Source: Lachnospiraceae bacterium
Lineage (GTDB): Bacteria; Bacillota; Clostridia; Lachnospirales; Lachnospiraceae
DNA: 64,000 bases
Assembly: GCA_910575155.1 (NCBI GenBank)
Contig: CAJTDX010000009.1
Coordinates: forward strand, 62,001-126,000
Reading direction: 5' to 3'
The notes beneath the pieces were generated by a model. That model was not told the DNA's origin and did not search any database. It was given only the letters and a program-made list of their open reading frames with translations. The first letter of the stretch is position 1, and every line of letters begins with the position of its first letter. Below are positions 34,530 through 44,700 of the stretch, piece by piece. The position numbers were made by a program, and so were the translations under genes.

Positions 34530-35861
34530 ATGAGCAAATATACAAAACAGGATATTATCCGCATTGTCGGCGAAGAGGATGTGGAATTTATCCGTCTTCA
34601 GTTTACGGATATGTTTGGGACGCTGAAAAATGTGGCGGTTACTAAGAGCCAGCTTGAAAAGGCGCTGAATAACCAGTGTGTGTTCGACGGTTCCTCTATT
34701 GAGGGATTTGCGCGGATGGAAGATCCGGATTTGTATCTGTACCCGGATCCGGACACCTTTGTAATATTCCCCTGGCGTCCCCAGCAGGGCAAGGTGGCGA
34801 GAATCATCTGTGATGTCCGCCGTCCTGACCGGACGCCCTTTGAAGGAGATCCCAGGTATATTTTGAAACAGACCGTTGCGGAGGCGGCAAAGCTGGGCTG
34901 TCAGTTTAATGTGGGGATAGAGTGTGAATTTTTCCTGTTTCATACGGACGAGAATGGAAGACCGACTACGGTATCTCATGATCAGGGCGGCTATTTTGAT
35001 TTAGGACCTGTGGATCTGGGAGAAAATGCCAGACGCGATATGGTGCTGACGCTGGAAGATATGGGATTTGAGATAGAGTCTTCCCACCATGCGGCGGCTC
35101 CGGCGCAGCACAGAATCAATTTTCATTATGACGAGGCTCTGACGGCGGCGGACAATATTATGACTTTTAAACTGGCGGTAAAGACCATTGCCAAGCGGTT
35201 TGGACTGTTTGCAAGCTTTATGCCAAAGCCAAAATACGGAATCAACGGTTCCGGAATGCACCTGAATATTTCCCTGACAAGGGATGGCAGAAATATATTT
35301 GAAGACGAGAGCGGCAGGCTGGGTTTAAGCGGGGAAGCGTATTATTTCATAGGAGGGGTAATGAAGCATATGCGGGGTATGACCGCTGTTACCAATCCCC
35401 TGGTAAATTCCTACAAACGTCTGGCCACAGAAGCAGAAGAGCCGCTTCATATTACCTGGCCGGCAGGCTGCGGGCGTTCCTTCATACGGGTTCCAAAAGC
35501 CAGAGGAGAAGATACCGGAATTGAACTGTGCGCGCCGGATCCTGCGACCAATCCTTATCTTGCCCTTGCAGTCTGCCTGTCTGCGGGACTGGACGGAATC
35601 CAAAATAAGATACTTCCGCCGAAACCTTTTGGCGGGAGCGTTATGGAGCTGTCTTCGCAGGAGCGGGAAACTCTTGCAGTCGAGCAGCTGCCTTCTACTT
35701 TGGGAGAAGCGGCAAAGGCTCTGAAAGAGGATGAATTTTTAGGCCGGATATTGGGAGGCCATATCCTAGAACAATATACGCGGACAAAATGCGGAGAATG
35801 GCAGGAGTACTTAAGGCAGGTAACGGACTGGGAAATTGACAATTATCTTTATAGAATATAG
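34530..35861 (+). CDS. glnA: Glutamine synthetase, type I
   Basis: 443 residues, the short GSI form of Gram-positives. It makes glutamine from glutamate, ammonia and ATP. Family blocks in order: FTDMFGTLKNV, FDGSSIEGF, metal-binding GIECEFFLF, HHAAAPAQHRINF, NGSGMHLN, the Glu-flap/arginine block AEEPLHITW..GCGRSFIRVP, and NPYLALA. ATG 34530 has AAAGGAGTG upstream; the frame opening at 34440 lies in the hisA gene. The next gene encodes an ANTAR RNA-binding regulator 18 bases downstream, a known pairing in Clostridia (compare glnA-nitR of Clostridium saccharobutylicum). Confidence 0.97.
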   Translation: MSKYTKQDIIRIVGEEDVEFIRLQFTDMFGTLKNVAVTKSQLEKALNNQCVFDGSSIEGFARMEDPDLYLYPDPDTFVIFPWRPQQGKVARIICDVRRPDRTPFEGDPRYILKQTVAEAAKLGCQFNVGIECEFFLFHTDENGRPTTVSHDQGGYFDLGPVDLGENARRDMVLTLEDMGFEIESSHHAAAPAQHRINFHYDEALTAADNIMTFKLAVKTIAKRFGLFASFMPKPKYGINGSGMHLNISLTRDGRNIFEDESGRLGLSGEAYYFIGGVMKHMRGMTAVTNPLVNSYKRLATEAEEPLHITWPAGCGRSFIRVPKARGEDTGIELCAPDPATNPYLALAVCLSAGLDGIQNKILPPKPFGGSVMELSSQERETLAVEQLPSTLGEAAKALKEDEFLGRILGGHILEQYTRTKCGEWQEYLRQVTDWEIDNYLYRI

Positions 35862-35879
35862 TTCCATGGAGGGAGTGTT

Positions 35880-36416
35880 TTGAATACGATCATTGTCACC
35901 TTTCCCAGGATGGAAAATGGAAAAAGCATTAAGCGTATTTTAGTGAATAACGGATTTGAGGTACATGCGGTGTGTACTACAGGCGCTCAGACACTGCAGT
36001 ATGCAGATATGATCGAACAGGGGATTGTGGTCTGCGCAGGACGGATGCAGGATATGATGTACACCCAGCTTCGGGAATATCTTCCGTCATATTTCCAGAT
36101 GCTTGTGCTGGCTGCGCCCGCTCTGTGGGAACAGGGCGTAGAAGAGCATGTGGTTGCCTTGTCCATGCCTTTGAAAGTACATGAACTTTTGAGTACTCTG
36201 GAAATGATGGAGCATACCGCGGTGCGCAGACCGAAGAAGAGACGGGCGGCAGAGCGCAGCGAGGAAGAAAAGCAGATGATCAGGCGGGCCAAGGAAGTGC
36301 TGGCGGCAAGAAACAGTATGACGGAGGAGGAGGCGCACCGTTATCTTCAAAAATGCAGTATGGACAGCGGAACCAGCCTTTCAGAAACGGCGCAGATGAT
36401 TCTCAGTATGCTGTAA
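35880..36416 (+). CDS. Response-regulator-like protein with C-terminal ANTAR RNA-binding domain
   Basis: 178 residues starting at TTG 35880, with GGAGGGAG placed 4 bases upstream. The N-terminal domain (about 1-118) resembles a receiver fold but lacks an obvious acidic pocket and phospho-Asp motif, so it may be a pseudo-receiver. The ANTAR domain (about 125-178) has the helical RRAKEVLAARNSMTEEEAHRYLQKCSMDSG pattern with the signature A...L. It probably prevents termination in nitrogen-metabolism mRNAs. Its spacing to glnA implies one transcript. No twin-hexaloop target was recognised in the short glnA leader. Confidence 0.85.
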   Translation: MNTIIVTFPRMENGKSIKRILVNNGFEVHAVCTTGAQTLQYADMIEQGIVVCAGRMQDMMYTQLREYLPSYFQMLVLAAPALWEQGVEEHVVALSMPLKVHELLSTLEMMEHTAVRRPKKRRAAERSEEEKQMIRRAKEVLAARNSMTEEEAHRYLQKCSMDSGTSLSETAQMILSML

Positions 36417-36445
36417 AGATAGCGGCAGTAAGAAAGGAGCAGGAA

Positions 36446-37285
36446 ATGAAGTTTACAAAAATGCAGGGAGCAGGAAATGACTATGTCTATGTGAACTGTT
36501 TGAACGAGGAAGTTGCAAATCCAGAAGAAACGGCAAGATTTGTCAGCGACCGTCATTTTGGCATTGGAGCGGACGGTTTAATTCTGATTAAACCGTCGCA
36601 GCGGGCTGATTTTGAGATGGCAATGTATAATGCAGATGGTTCCCGCGGAGAAATGTGTGGAAACGGTATCCGCTGCGTGGCTAAATATGCGTATGATTAC
36701 GGTTTGACGGATCAGACCCGGATCAGTGTAGATACCCTTGCGGGAATCAAATATTTGGAGCTGTTTCTGGAACAGGGAAAAGTATCCCGGGTAAAGGTGA
36801 ATATGGGAACGCCCTGCCTGACCGCCGCGGAAATTCCGGTGGTTTCTGATACAGAACAGGCAATAAACGTACCTCTCGAGGTTGAAGGAAAAACGTATGC
36901 CATGACGGCGGTTTCTATGGGAAATCCCCATTGCGTGCTGTTTTTGGAGGAAGATGTAAGGGAATTGGATCTGGAAGCCATAGGGCCTGCATTTGAAAAC
37001 CATCTCCGTTTTCCCAAACGGATCAATACGGAGTTTGTAAATGTGGTGGATGACCATACTCTGCGTATGCGCGTGTGGGAACGGGGGAGCGGCGAGACGC
37101 TCGCCTGCGGTACCGGAGCGTGCGCCGCGGCCGTTGCCGCCGTTCTCAATGGCAGGACTATAAAAGAGACGGTCGTCCTGCTTTCCGGTGGAGAACTTAC
37201 AATTACCTGGGAGGGCAAAGATGCTCCGGTCTATATGACAGGTCCCGCAGTCACCGTTTTCGACGGAGAAATAGAACTGCCCTGA
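36446..37285 (+). CDS. dapF: Diaminopimelate epimerase
   Basis: 279 residues from ATG 36446 (AAAGGAG upstream; the frame itself opens at 36353 inside the preceding gene). It converts LL- to meso-diaminopimelate for lysine and peptidoglycan. The two catalytic Cys are in MCGNGIRC (about residues 70-77) and LACGTGACAAAV (about 214-224). KMQGAGNDYVYVN and the GNPHCV block are also typical. dapL follows 32 bases later, so the two successive steps of the DapL pathway are encoded together. Confidence 0.97.
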   Translation: MKFTKMQGAGNDYVYVNCLNEEVANPEETARFVSDRHFGIGADGLILIKPSQRADFEMAMYNADGSRGEMCGNGIRCVAKYAYDYGLTDQTRISVDTLAGIKYLELFLEQGKVSRVKVNMGTPCLTAAEIPVVSDTEQAINVPLEVEGKTYAMTAVSMGNPHCVLFLEEDVRELDLEAIGPAFENHLRFPKRINTEFVNVVDDHTLRMRVWERGSGETLACGTGACAAAVAAVLNGRTIKETVVLLSGGELTITWEGKDAPVYMTGPAVTVFDGEIELP

Positions 37286-37317
37286 TATAAATATTTGAGG
37301 AAAAAGAGGAGAAGATT

Positions 37318-38532
37318 ATGTTTAAGATTAATGAGAATTACCAGAAGTTACCAGGAAGTTATCTGTTCAGTACGATTGCCAAAAAGGTTTCTGCTTTTAC
37401 CCAGGCAAATCCTGACAAGGATATTATCCGTCTGGGAATTGGTGACGTGACCCAGCCTTTGGCTCCGGCGGTGATTGAAGCCATGCATAAGGCGGTGGAC
37501 GAGATGGGAAAAGCGGAGACGTTCCATGGCTACGCTCCGGATCTGGGATATGAATTTTTGCGCAATGCCATTGCCGAACATGATTATAAAGCCAGAGGAT
37601 GCGATATTTCTGCGGACGAAATCTTTGTTTCTGACGGAGCTAAAAGCGATTCTGCCAATATTCAGGAGATTTTCGGTCCGGATAACCGAATTGCAGTGTG
37701 CGACCCGGTGTATCCGGTATATGTGGATTCCAATGTTATGTCGGGAAGGACAGGCGTCTATGACGCGAAGACAGAGACATGGAGCGATGTGATTTATATG
37801 CCCTGTACCATGGATAACGGCTTTGTGCCGGAATTTCCCAAAGAGACGCCGGATATGATTTATCTGTGTCTGCCCAACAACCCGACGGGAACCACCATTA
37901 CCAAAGCGCAGCTTCAGGAGTGGGTGGATTATGCCAATCAGTCCGGAGCGGTGATTATTTATGACGGCGCCTATGAGGCGTATATCTCCGAGGATGATGT
38001 AGCGCATTCCATTTATGAATGTCAGGGGGCTGAGACCTGCGCCATTGAGTTAAAGAGCTTTTCCAAAAATGCGGGCTTTACCGGTGTGCGCCTGGGTTAT
38101 ACCGTTGTGCCCAAGGAGCTGAAATGTAAGGATGTTTCTCTTCATGGCATGTGGGCGCGCCGCCACGGAACCAAATTTAACGGGGCGCCTTATATCGTAC
38201 AGCGCGCCGGGGAGGCAGTCTACAGCCCGGAGGGAAGGGAACAGCTTAAGAAACAGGTAGCATATTATATGAAGAATGCCTCAATCATTAAGGCTGGGCT
38301 GAAAGATGCCGGCTATACGGTATTCGGCGGAGTGAATGCGCCTTATATCTGGCTGAAAACTCCCGGCAACATGACTTCCTGGGAATTTTTTGATGATCTG
38401 CTGGAACGCGCAAATGTAGTAGGAACGCCTGGTTCCGGCTTCGGTCCCAGCGGAGAAGGATATTTCAGACTCACGGCTTTTGGCAGCTATGAGAATACCC
38501 TGGCAGCGATAGAGCGGGTGAAAAATCTTTAA
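37318..38532 (+). CDS. dapL: LL-diaminopimelate aminotransferase
   Basis: 404 residues, PLP fold type I. It makes LL-diaminopimelate directly from tetrahydrodipicolinate and glutamate, bypassing the succinyl/acetyl steps. IRLGIGDVTQPL near the start, LPNNPTGTT, the Asp/Tyr block IYDGAYEAYI, and the PLP-lysine motif SFSKNAGFTGVRLGYTVVP (Lys near residue 248) identify DapL. A strong Shine-Dalgarno (GAGGAGAAG) lies upstream, and a bidirectional terminator follows. Confidence 0.97.
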   Translation: MFKINENYQKLPGSYLFSTIAKKVSAFTQANPDKDIIRLGIGDVTQPLAPAVIEAMHKAVDEMGKAETFHGYAPDLGYEFLRNAIAEHDYKARGCDISADEIFVSDGAKSDSANIQEIFGPDNRIAVCDPVYPVYVDSNVMSGRTGVYDAKTETWSDVIYMPCTMDNGFVPEFPKETPDMIYLCLPNNPTGTTITKAQLQEWVDYANQSGAVIIYDGAYEAYISEDDVAHSIYECQGAETCAIELKSFSKNAGFTGVRLGYTVVPKELKCKDVSLHGMWARRHGTKFNGAPYIVQRAGEAVYSPEGREQLKKQVAYYMKNASIIKAGLKDAGYTVFGGVNAPYIWLKTPGNMTSWEFFDDLLERANVVGTPGSGFGPSGEGYFRLTAFGSYENTLAAIERVKNL

Positions 38533-38565
38533 AAATATTATCAGAACAAGATCAAGGATCTGTGC

Positions 38566-38602
38566 GGCAGGAGAAATCCATATGGTATTTCTCCTGCCTT
38601 TT
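38566..38602. terminator. Bidirectional terminator between dapL and the response regulator
   Basis: Perfect 12-bp stem GGCAGGAGAAAT / ATTTCTCCTGCC with TTTT on the + side. The minus-strand gene ends inside its right edge. Confidence 0.8.
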
Positions 38603-39221
38603 AGCGATGCTGATAATAGAACACGGCAAGCTGCGTGCGGTCGCGCAGCTGCAGCTTTTCCAGAACAGAGCTTAAATAGTTTCGTACCGTGCCCTCGCTC
38701 AGAAAGAGCTGCCTTGCAATTTCGCGGTTGCTCAGTCCGTCTGCCACCAGTTCAATAATTTCCTGTTCCTTGTCGGTGATCCCTTTGGAAGCATAGTCAA
38801 AAGAGCTGGATGAAGCGAGAAATTCAGGAAGTCTTGTAATAATTTCACTGCCAAATACGCTCTGACCGTTTGCAACTGCTTTAAGCGCCGGAATCAGACT
38901 TTCAAAGTTCTGTTTGAGGATATAGCCTTTGGCGCCCAAGTGCAGCGCCTGGACGATGTATTCGTCGTCCAGGAAGGTGGTGAGAAACAGGATATTGGCG
39001 CTGGAATCCTGTTTTAGGATCGTTCCGGCGGCTTCCAGCCCGCTCATACCCTGCATACGGATATCCATAAGCAGTACATCTGGTTTGTGTGTGTTGTATA
39101 ACAGCACAGCCTCTTCTCCATTTTCCCCAACGGCCAATACCTGTATTTCATTATTTGTCTCCAGGATGGTTTTCAAAGACAGAGAAACCAGCCTGTCATC
39201 GTCTACAATCACAATCTTCAT
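38601..39221 (-). CDS. NarL/LuxR family response regulator
   Basis: 206 residues. The receiver domain (1-120) has the acidic pair IVDDD, phospho-Asp in DVLLMDIRM (about residue 54), and the conserved Lys in GAKGYILK (about 105). The C-terminal LuxR-type helix-turn-helix (about 143-203) has LVADGLSNREIARQLFLSEGTVRNYLSSVLEKL. AAGGAGG lies 6 bases before the ATG. It is the partner of the histidine kinase upstream, which it follows by 96 bases. Target genes are not adjacent. Confidence 0.95.
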   Translation of the reverse strand: MKIVIVDDDRLVSLSLKTILETNNEIQVLAVGENGEEAVLLYNTHKPDVLLMDIRMQGMSGLEAAGTILKQDSSANILFLTTFLDDEYIVQALHLGAKGYILKQNFESLIPALKAVANGQSVFGSEIITRLPEFLASSSSFDYASKGITDKEQEIIELVADGLSNREIARQLFLSEGTVRNYLSSVLEKLQLRDRTQLAVFYYQHR

Positions 39222-39317
39222 TTGAATCCTCCTTAAATTTCATTTGCAAAAAGCCAGGCGGCCGCATCTGTACAGATTTTTGCATCCATATCGGTAAGAA
39301 AGCCGCTGTTTTGCACA

Positions 39318-40484
39318 TTAAGAGACTGGAACGGAAATAAAAATACGAAATCCGTGATCTGTGGATATTGAAATATTTCCATTAAGACTGCGGATTCTCT
39401 CTTCCATATTTGAAATTCCCATTCCGGGACAGAAATGTTCGTCTGCCGAGCCATTGTCGGAAATTGCAAGCTGGTACAGCAGCGGATGCTGCCGCAGCGT
39501 AATGGAAATGGCTGTGGCATTGCTGTGCCTTGCGATATTGGAAAGCGCTTCTTTTACAACGGAAATAAAACAGTATTTTATGGAAGCGGGCACGGCAAAA
39601 CCGATATCGTAATCCAAAGTGAGCTGATAAGCAGAAAAATCTTTCAGAATCTCCCGAATGCTGTTTTCTAAATCGACGGAATCGTCATGAAGGCCATGGA
39701 CGCTTTCACGGATGGAATCCATAGCGGAATTGAGGGTGGTTTTCAGAGCGTTCAGAGGCTCTGTTAACTGTTTCTGACGATTCAATGCACTTAAAGCACC
39801 GGCCTGTAAAATGGAGCGGGACAGCATATGTCCCACATTGTCGTGAATCTCTCTGGCAATGCGGTTGCGTTCTTTTAAGGTAGCCACATGGATCTCGTAA
39901 TCCTGCTGCCGGATCAGATTCTGGTTTTTCTGTTTTAAAAGAATCTGGTTTTCTGTGGAGCTGTCCCGCAGAAAATGGAGCGAACGTCTGACGTGCAGAA
40001 GCTGCGTGCTTTTCCTTGATAAGTAAGCTGCAAGCGCGCAGAGTGGAAACAGCAGAGCGTATGCGGGTGATCTGGAAATCTGTATCACAAGCAGCAAAAA
40101 CAGGCAGTACGCAAGCAGAACATACATTTTTTTATGTTTGAAATTCTGTTCCGGGCGCGTCTCTTTTGAATCACAACTGTTTCTGGGGCAGGGCAGGAAT
40201 AAAACGGCCATTTCATAAGCAAGTAAGGGCAGATAGTATCTCAGAGGTTCAAATAACAGGGTAAACAGAACAAAGACGGCAGAGAATCCGCAGCAGATTT
40301 TTCTGAAGTGTTCCGGGAGTTTTTGGATATTGACAAAGTTTGTGTTCAGACAGCTCATCAGGCAGGTGAAGCTAATCGTGATCAGAACGCTCACTACCTG
40401 CAGCGGCTGCGGTATTTTTACAGGTGAAAACAAAAGAATGCTGCTTGCGGTAAAAAGGATCAGTTTGTCTGTCAGAATGGTCAT
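39318..40484 (-). CDS. NarL-type sensor histidine kinase (HisKA_3)
   Basis: 388 residues from ATG 40484 (AAAGGA upstream). The N-terminal half (about 5-170) has six or so membrane helices with no large external loop. A coiled-coil linker follows. The HisKA_3 block RNRIAREIHDNVGHML contains the phospho-His (near residue 217). A HATPase region follows with KEALSNIARHSNA (N box) and ISDNG, MGISNMEERI (G boxes). It is probably a membrane-stress or peptide sensor like LiaS/DesK types, but the signal is unknown. It forms an operon with the response regulator; no ABC exporter is linked. Confidence 0.92.
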   Translation of the reverse strand: MTILTDKLILFTASSILLFSPVKIPQPLQVVSVLITISFTCLMSCLNTNFVNIQKLPEHFRKICCGFSAVFVLFTLLFEPLRYYLPLLAYEMAVLFLPCPRNSCDSKETRPEQNFKHKKMYVLLAYCLFLLLVIQISRSPAYALLFPLCALAAYLSRKSTQLLHVRRSLHFLRDSSTENQILLKQKNQNLIRQQDYEIHVATLKERNRIAREIHDNVGHMLSRSILQAGALSALNRQKQLTEPLNALKTTLNSAMDSIRESVHGLHDDSVDLENSIREILKDFSAYQLTLDYDIGFAVPASIKYCFISVVKEALSNIARHSNATAISITLRQHPLLYQLAISDNGSADEHFCPGMGISNMEERIRSLNGNISISTDHGFRIFISVPVS

Positions 40485-40574
40485 AGTGAATTCCTTTCTC
40501 TGTACAGGAGAATGCTGTGGAACACGGTTCCCTGAATTGTCCATCATTTTATCATTTTTTCAGGGGAATGGCAA

Positions 40575-40740
40575 CTAGTGTCTTGGCTCGTTGATAATTA
40601 GCCAAACTCACTTGTCTATTTGCCCATCTGCCGTGTTAGATTTTCTAGCCGTAGCCACCGCTACGCCGTCGAAAATCCGCCTTGCAGATGAACAAATATC
40701 CTGCGCGATTTCACTAAATATCAACGAAACAAGACACTAG
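40575..40740. repeat. 166-bp MITE-like element with 27-bp imperfect terminal inverted repeats
   Basis: The left end CTAGTGTCTTGGCTCGTTGA and the reverse complement of the right end (CTAGTGTCTTGTTTCGTTGA) agree at 24 of 27 positions over the full arms. The core, read on the minus strand, has GCAAGGCGGATTTTCGACGG followed by CGTAGCGGTGGCTACGG, a nested hairpin. The core is nearly identical to that of the element at 57660-57812. There is no coding capacity. Confidence 0.8.
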
Positions 40741-40800
40741 ATGCATGAAGAAATGGAAATGGCTGAAAAATCTTATCGTATGGATATTATAACCAAAATG

Positions 40801-40829
40801 TTTCGATATAAAAAAGATAGGTTTATAAT
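40801..40829 (+). promoter_or_regulatory. Possible promoter ahead of the beta-galactosidase gene
   Basis: TTTCGA (40801-40806), 17 bases, TATAAT (40824-40829). The -10 is perfect; the -35 matches only three positions. About 220 bases of leader would follow. Confidence 0.4.
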
Positions 40830-41056
40830 CATATTGCATAAAAAAGCTGTGATTATAGGGTGATTTTGTGCAAGATTTCACATATAGCAAAGGGAGGTGA
40901 TAGAGACCGGCGGATGTATAAAAGCAGCGGCTTTTATGAGAAGCGTTCTCTTGCGCTTCCTTTCTTTTTGCTGCCTTTCGTCTGTTGGATTGGAATTTAT
41001 ACCAGTATAACCATGTTTCAGACTTAGTGTCGGAGTAATAGCTTAGGAGGAAGAAT

Positions 41057-44000
41057 ATGAAAAAAAAGCTGATTGCATTTTTTTAAGCTGTGCGGTTGCC
41101 ATAACGGGGATTCCGTACGCTGGCTTAGACGGAATTGTTACGTTTCCGGTGTTTGCGGCAGAGAATGAGGCAAATACCGGGGAGTGGAATGGGCATCCTG
41201 AAATCTTTCAGGTGAACCGGGAACCTGCCAGAGCCACTTTTTACAATTATGATTCTGTGGAAAAAGCGAAAACAGGAGATCAGACAAAATCGGCGTATTA
41301 CCAGTTGTTAAATGGAGAAGACTGGAAGTTTAACTGGGCGGTAAAACCTGCGGACCGGATCGGAGTGAAGGATGCAGAATTTAACAGCGCTGATTATGAC
41401 GACAGCGCCTGGGATGATATTAAAGTCCCCAAGGACTGGAATACCTACGTGAAAGAAGATGGTTCCTGGAAATATGATCCGGTGATTTATTCAAATCAGA
41501 ATTATCCATGGTTTAATGCAGAAGGAAAACAATACAGCAATTATAAGGTTGGAGACGCGCCCACGGACTGCAATCCCGTAGGAACGTACCGAAAAACATT
41601 TACCGTTGATCCAAAATGGAGCGGCAGACAGGTATTTATCGACTTTGAAGGCGTGGCCTCTGCGATGTACCTGTGGGTAAACGGCGAATATATCGGCTAT
41701 TCCGAGGACAGCTTTACCCGCAATGAGTTTAATATTACCGACGCTCTTGATTTTTCAAGCGGCAATGAGAATGTCATTACGGTAGAGGTATATCGCTGGA
41801 GCGACGGCAGCTACATAGAGAATCAGGATATGGTGCGTCCCTGCGGCATCTTCCGCGACGTATATCTGACCTCCAAGGATACGGTGGAGATTCGGGATTT
41901 TACCGTTGTCACAGATTTGGATGAGAATTATGAAAATGCCGATCTCAATGTGGATGTAGACGTCAGACAGCTCAAAGCTGTCAAAGGAGGAGATTCAAAG
42001 ATTACGCTTTCAGAAACCTCCGTTTTGCTGGAGGAGGGAGAGAGCAAGACGTTAACCGCAGAAGTTGAGACGACGGAAAGTGAATCTGATACAGGCGTCT
42101 ATACCGTGGAGGGAAATCTGTATGCTGCGGACGGAACGCTTGTCACACCGACGCCCCTGACGGGAAGCGTACAAAGCTTTACGGAGGGCAAGGCTTCGGT
42201 GTCTCTGACGCAGAACATCAGCAATCCTCTGAAATGGTCGGCGGAAAAGCCCAATCTTTATAATTTGATCCTGGAATTGAAAAGGGACGGCGTGACCATA
42301 GAGACGACACAGGTGGACGTGGGATTCCGTGAAGTGGAAATAACCGACGCCAATACGGCTGACGCAAGGCTTCGTGTAAACGGCCAGGTTGTTACCATTG
42401 CCGGCGTGAACCGTCATGAAAACGATCCCCAGGATGGACATTATCTGACGGAAGCTGAGATGAGAGAAGAAATTGAGCTGATGAAGTCTCTCAATATCAA
42501 TGCCCTGCGCGCGTCTCATTATCCGGAAGATCCGTTGATTTACGAGTTATGCGATGAATATGGCATTTATATTATGGATGAAGCAAATGTGGAGTCTCAT
42601 AATGGACGAAGCCAGTACCAGGTTCCGGGCAGTCTGCCGGGATATATCGAAGCGGCCGAGGACCGCGCCATCAATATGCTGGAGCGTGACAAGAATTATC
42701 CTTCCGTCATCCTCTGGTCTCCGGGTAATGAGACGGGCTCCGGGGATTCCCTTCAGGCAGAAATAGATTATTTTCAGAATAATGACCCTACAAGACCCGT
42801 GCATTATCAGGGATGGAACGATAATGCCGGAGTAGACGTATGGTCTGAAATGTATCCGAATATTGGAAAACAGCAAAAAGCGAAAAACAAACCGTATCTG
42901 ATGTGCGAATATCTTCATGCTATGGGCAACAGCGCGGGCGGCATGAAAGAATATTGGGAAGAAATCCGCGCCAACGGCATTTTACAGGGCGGATATATCT
43001 GGGACTGGGTAGACCAGACCTATAATACGCCGCAGTTGGATGAAAATGGAAACTGGGACGGCAAGACGACGTACTGGGGATATGACGGCGACTGGAATTA
43101 TGGCTCTTATACAGACGGAGACGGAAATCAAAAGAGTTATGAATCCTGGAAGTCAGGCAATACGGATTTCTGTGTCAACGGCATCATTTCTCCGGACCGT
43201 ACATTACAGCCGGAAGCATACGAAGTGAAACGGATTTACCAGGCGCTGCAGATGAGTCTCAAAGATTCAGCCTCAAAGACAGTCAGCATCAACAATGAGT
43301 GGATTGATACGAACGCCAATGAATACACCATGAAATGGGCGTTGGTCAAAGATGGAAAAGAAGTGGAAACAGGTACGATGGAGGCGGATATTCCCGCTAT
43401 GACAAGCAAGGACATTGTGGTGCCGTTTACTGTTCCAGCTTCTGTAAAAGCAGGAGAAGAGTACTTCCTGCAGATTACGTTTGTAACAAAGTCAGACGAT
43501 CAGTTTTCCTGGGCAAAAGCAGGCCATGTGGTGGCAGAAGGCCAGTTTGAACTGAACTTTGACGCAGAAGGAGAGCTTCCGCTTTTAGATACCTCTTCTA
43601 TGGACGCGTTTGTAACGGAAGGAGCTTCCGGAACAGTTGTGTCTGAGACAGATGATACATTATCCGTTAAAGGCTCCAACTGGTCTGTAGCTTTTGATAA
43701 GAAAACAGGAGAAATGACCTCTTACAAGACCAATGGCAAAGAGCTGATTGCGAAGCCTTTAGAGGCGAATTACTGGAGAGCGAAAACAGATAACGACGCC
43801 AAAGAAGCCATTGATTCCAAATGGGCGAACGCCAATAAAACGGCGGAGATTGACGAAATATCTGTAGAGAAAAAAGATAAAGTAGTATATTTCAGCGCGG
43901 GAAGAACTTTAACGGGCTGCGCGGATTCCAAAGACCGGCTTACCTATGCGGTTTATCCCACTGGAGAAATTGTGGTAAAGAGTACGTTGGTTCCCACATC

Positions 44001-44700
44001 GAAAATGAGCAACCTGCCAAGGGTTGGAAACCGTATGCAGCTTGCGGCAGGGTTTGATAACCTTACGTGGTATGGCCGCGGAGAATCCGACAGCTACAGC
44101 GACAGAAAGACGGGTTATGACGTTGGCGTCTGGAAGAGTACGGTTGACGAACAATTTACAGATTTTGTCTATCCGCAGGAAACCGGAAATAAGACGGACG
44201 TCCGCTGGATGGCGCTGACTGACAGCGAGGGCGACGGATTTCTCATCGACGCTGTGGATCATTTGCTGGAAATGAGCGCTTTGAACTGTACACAGGAAGC
44301 GTTGGAAGCTGCAAAGCATCCATATCAGATCGCAAGAACAGACAATACGGTTGTAACCATTGATTATGCGCAGATGGGTCTGGGTACGGCAAGCTGCGGA
44401 CAGCCGACGCTTTCCAAGTATCTGCTGACGGCAGGTCCTGTATATTCTTATACCTTCCGTTTGAAACCGGTCAACGGCGCCAAAGAGGAAGCATTAATGG
44501 AAGACAGCAAGGTTGCTTATGCAGATGAAACAGATTTGCTGGCGGAAATCAAAATTGGCGAGAAAGTTCTGCCTAAGTTTCATAATGATGTTACGCATTA
44601 TTCCTATAATGCGGCTTCACTGGACGGTTCCGTTCCCACGGTAACGGCTGTGCCAAAATCAGAGGATGTTACGGTAAAGATTACGCAGGCGGCACCTTGA
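41057..44700 (+). CDS. Surface beta-galactosidase (GH2), frameshifted in the signal peptide and cut at the 3' end
   Basis: The real start is ATG 41057 after TTAGGAGG. It reads MKKKLIAFF then TAA at 41084, within an A8/T7 homopolymer region. One extra base would join it to the downstream frame (LSCAVAITG..., FAAENEANTGEW), restoring a signal peptide; the open frame itself starts at GTG 41149 (1183 residues). GH2 domains are in order: sugar-binding (NPVGTYRKTF...VNGEYIGYSEDSFT), Ig-like, and TIM barrel with acid/base Glu in WSPGNETGSG and nucleophile Glu in MCEYLHAMGNS, then beta-sandwich domains. It hydrolyses terminal beta-galactosides outside the cell. The frame ends in a cadherin-like domain at 44700, where the next frame takes over. 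As written, export is lost unless slippage corrects it. Confidence 0.85.

Larger units (their letters stand above)
40485..41056. other. 572-bp intergenic region between the kinase and beta-galactosidase genes
   Basis: It contains a 166-bp inverted-repeat element (40575-40740), a promoter-like pair TTTCGA-N17-TATAAT (40801-40829), and short frames without clear status. One is a 37-codon ORF (40914-41027) whose product has one hydrophobic stretch (LALPFFLLPFVCWIGIY), without a well-placed ribosome binding site. A hairpin AAAGCAGCGGCTTTTAT-like segment lies near 40918-40940. GGAGG ahead of 41057 is the beta-galactosidase site. Confidence 0.5.

Noticed and set aside
40914-41027. 37-codon membrane peptide upstream of the beta-galactosidase
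   Set aside because: The hydrophobic stretch is suggestive, but the GGAGG nearby is too far from the ATG and no relative is recognised, so it is only mentioned in the intergenic entry.
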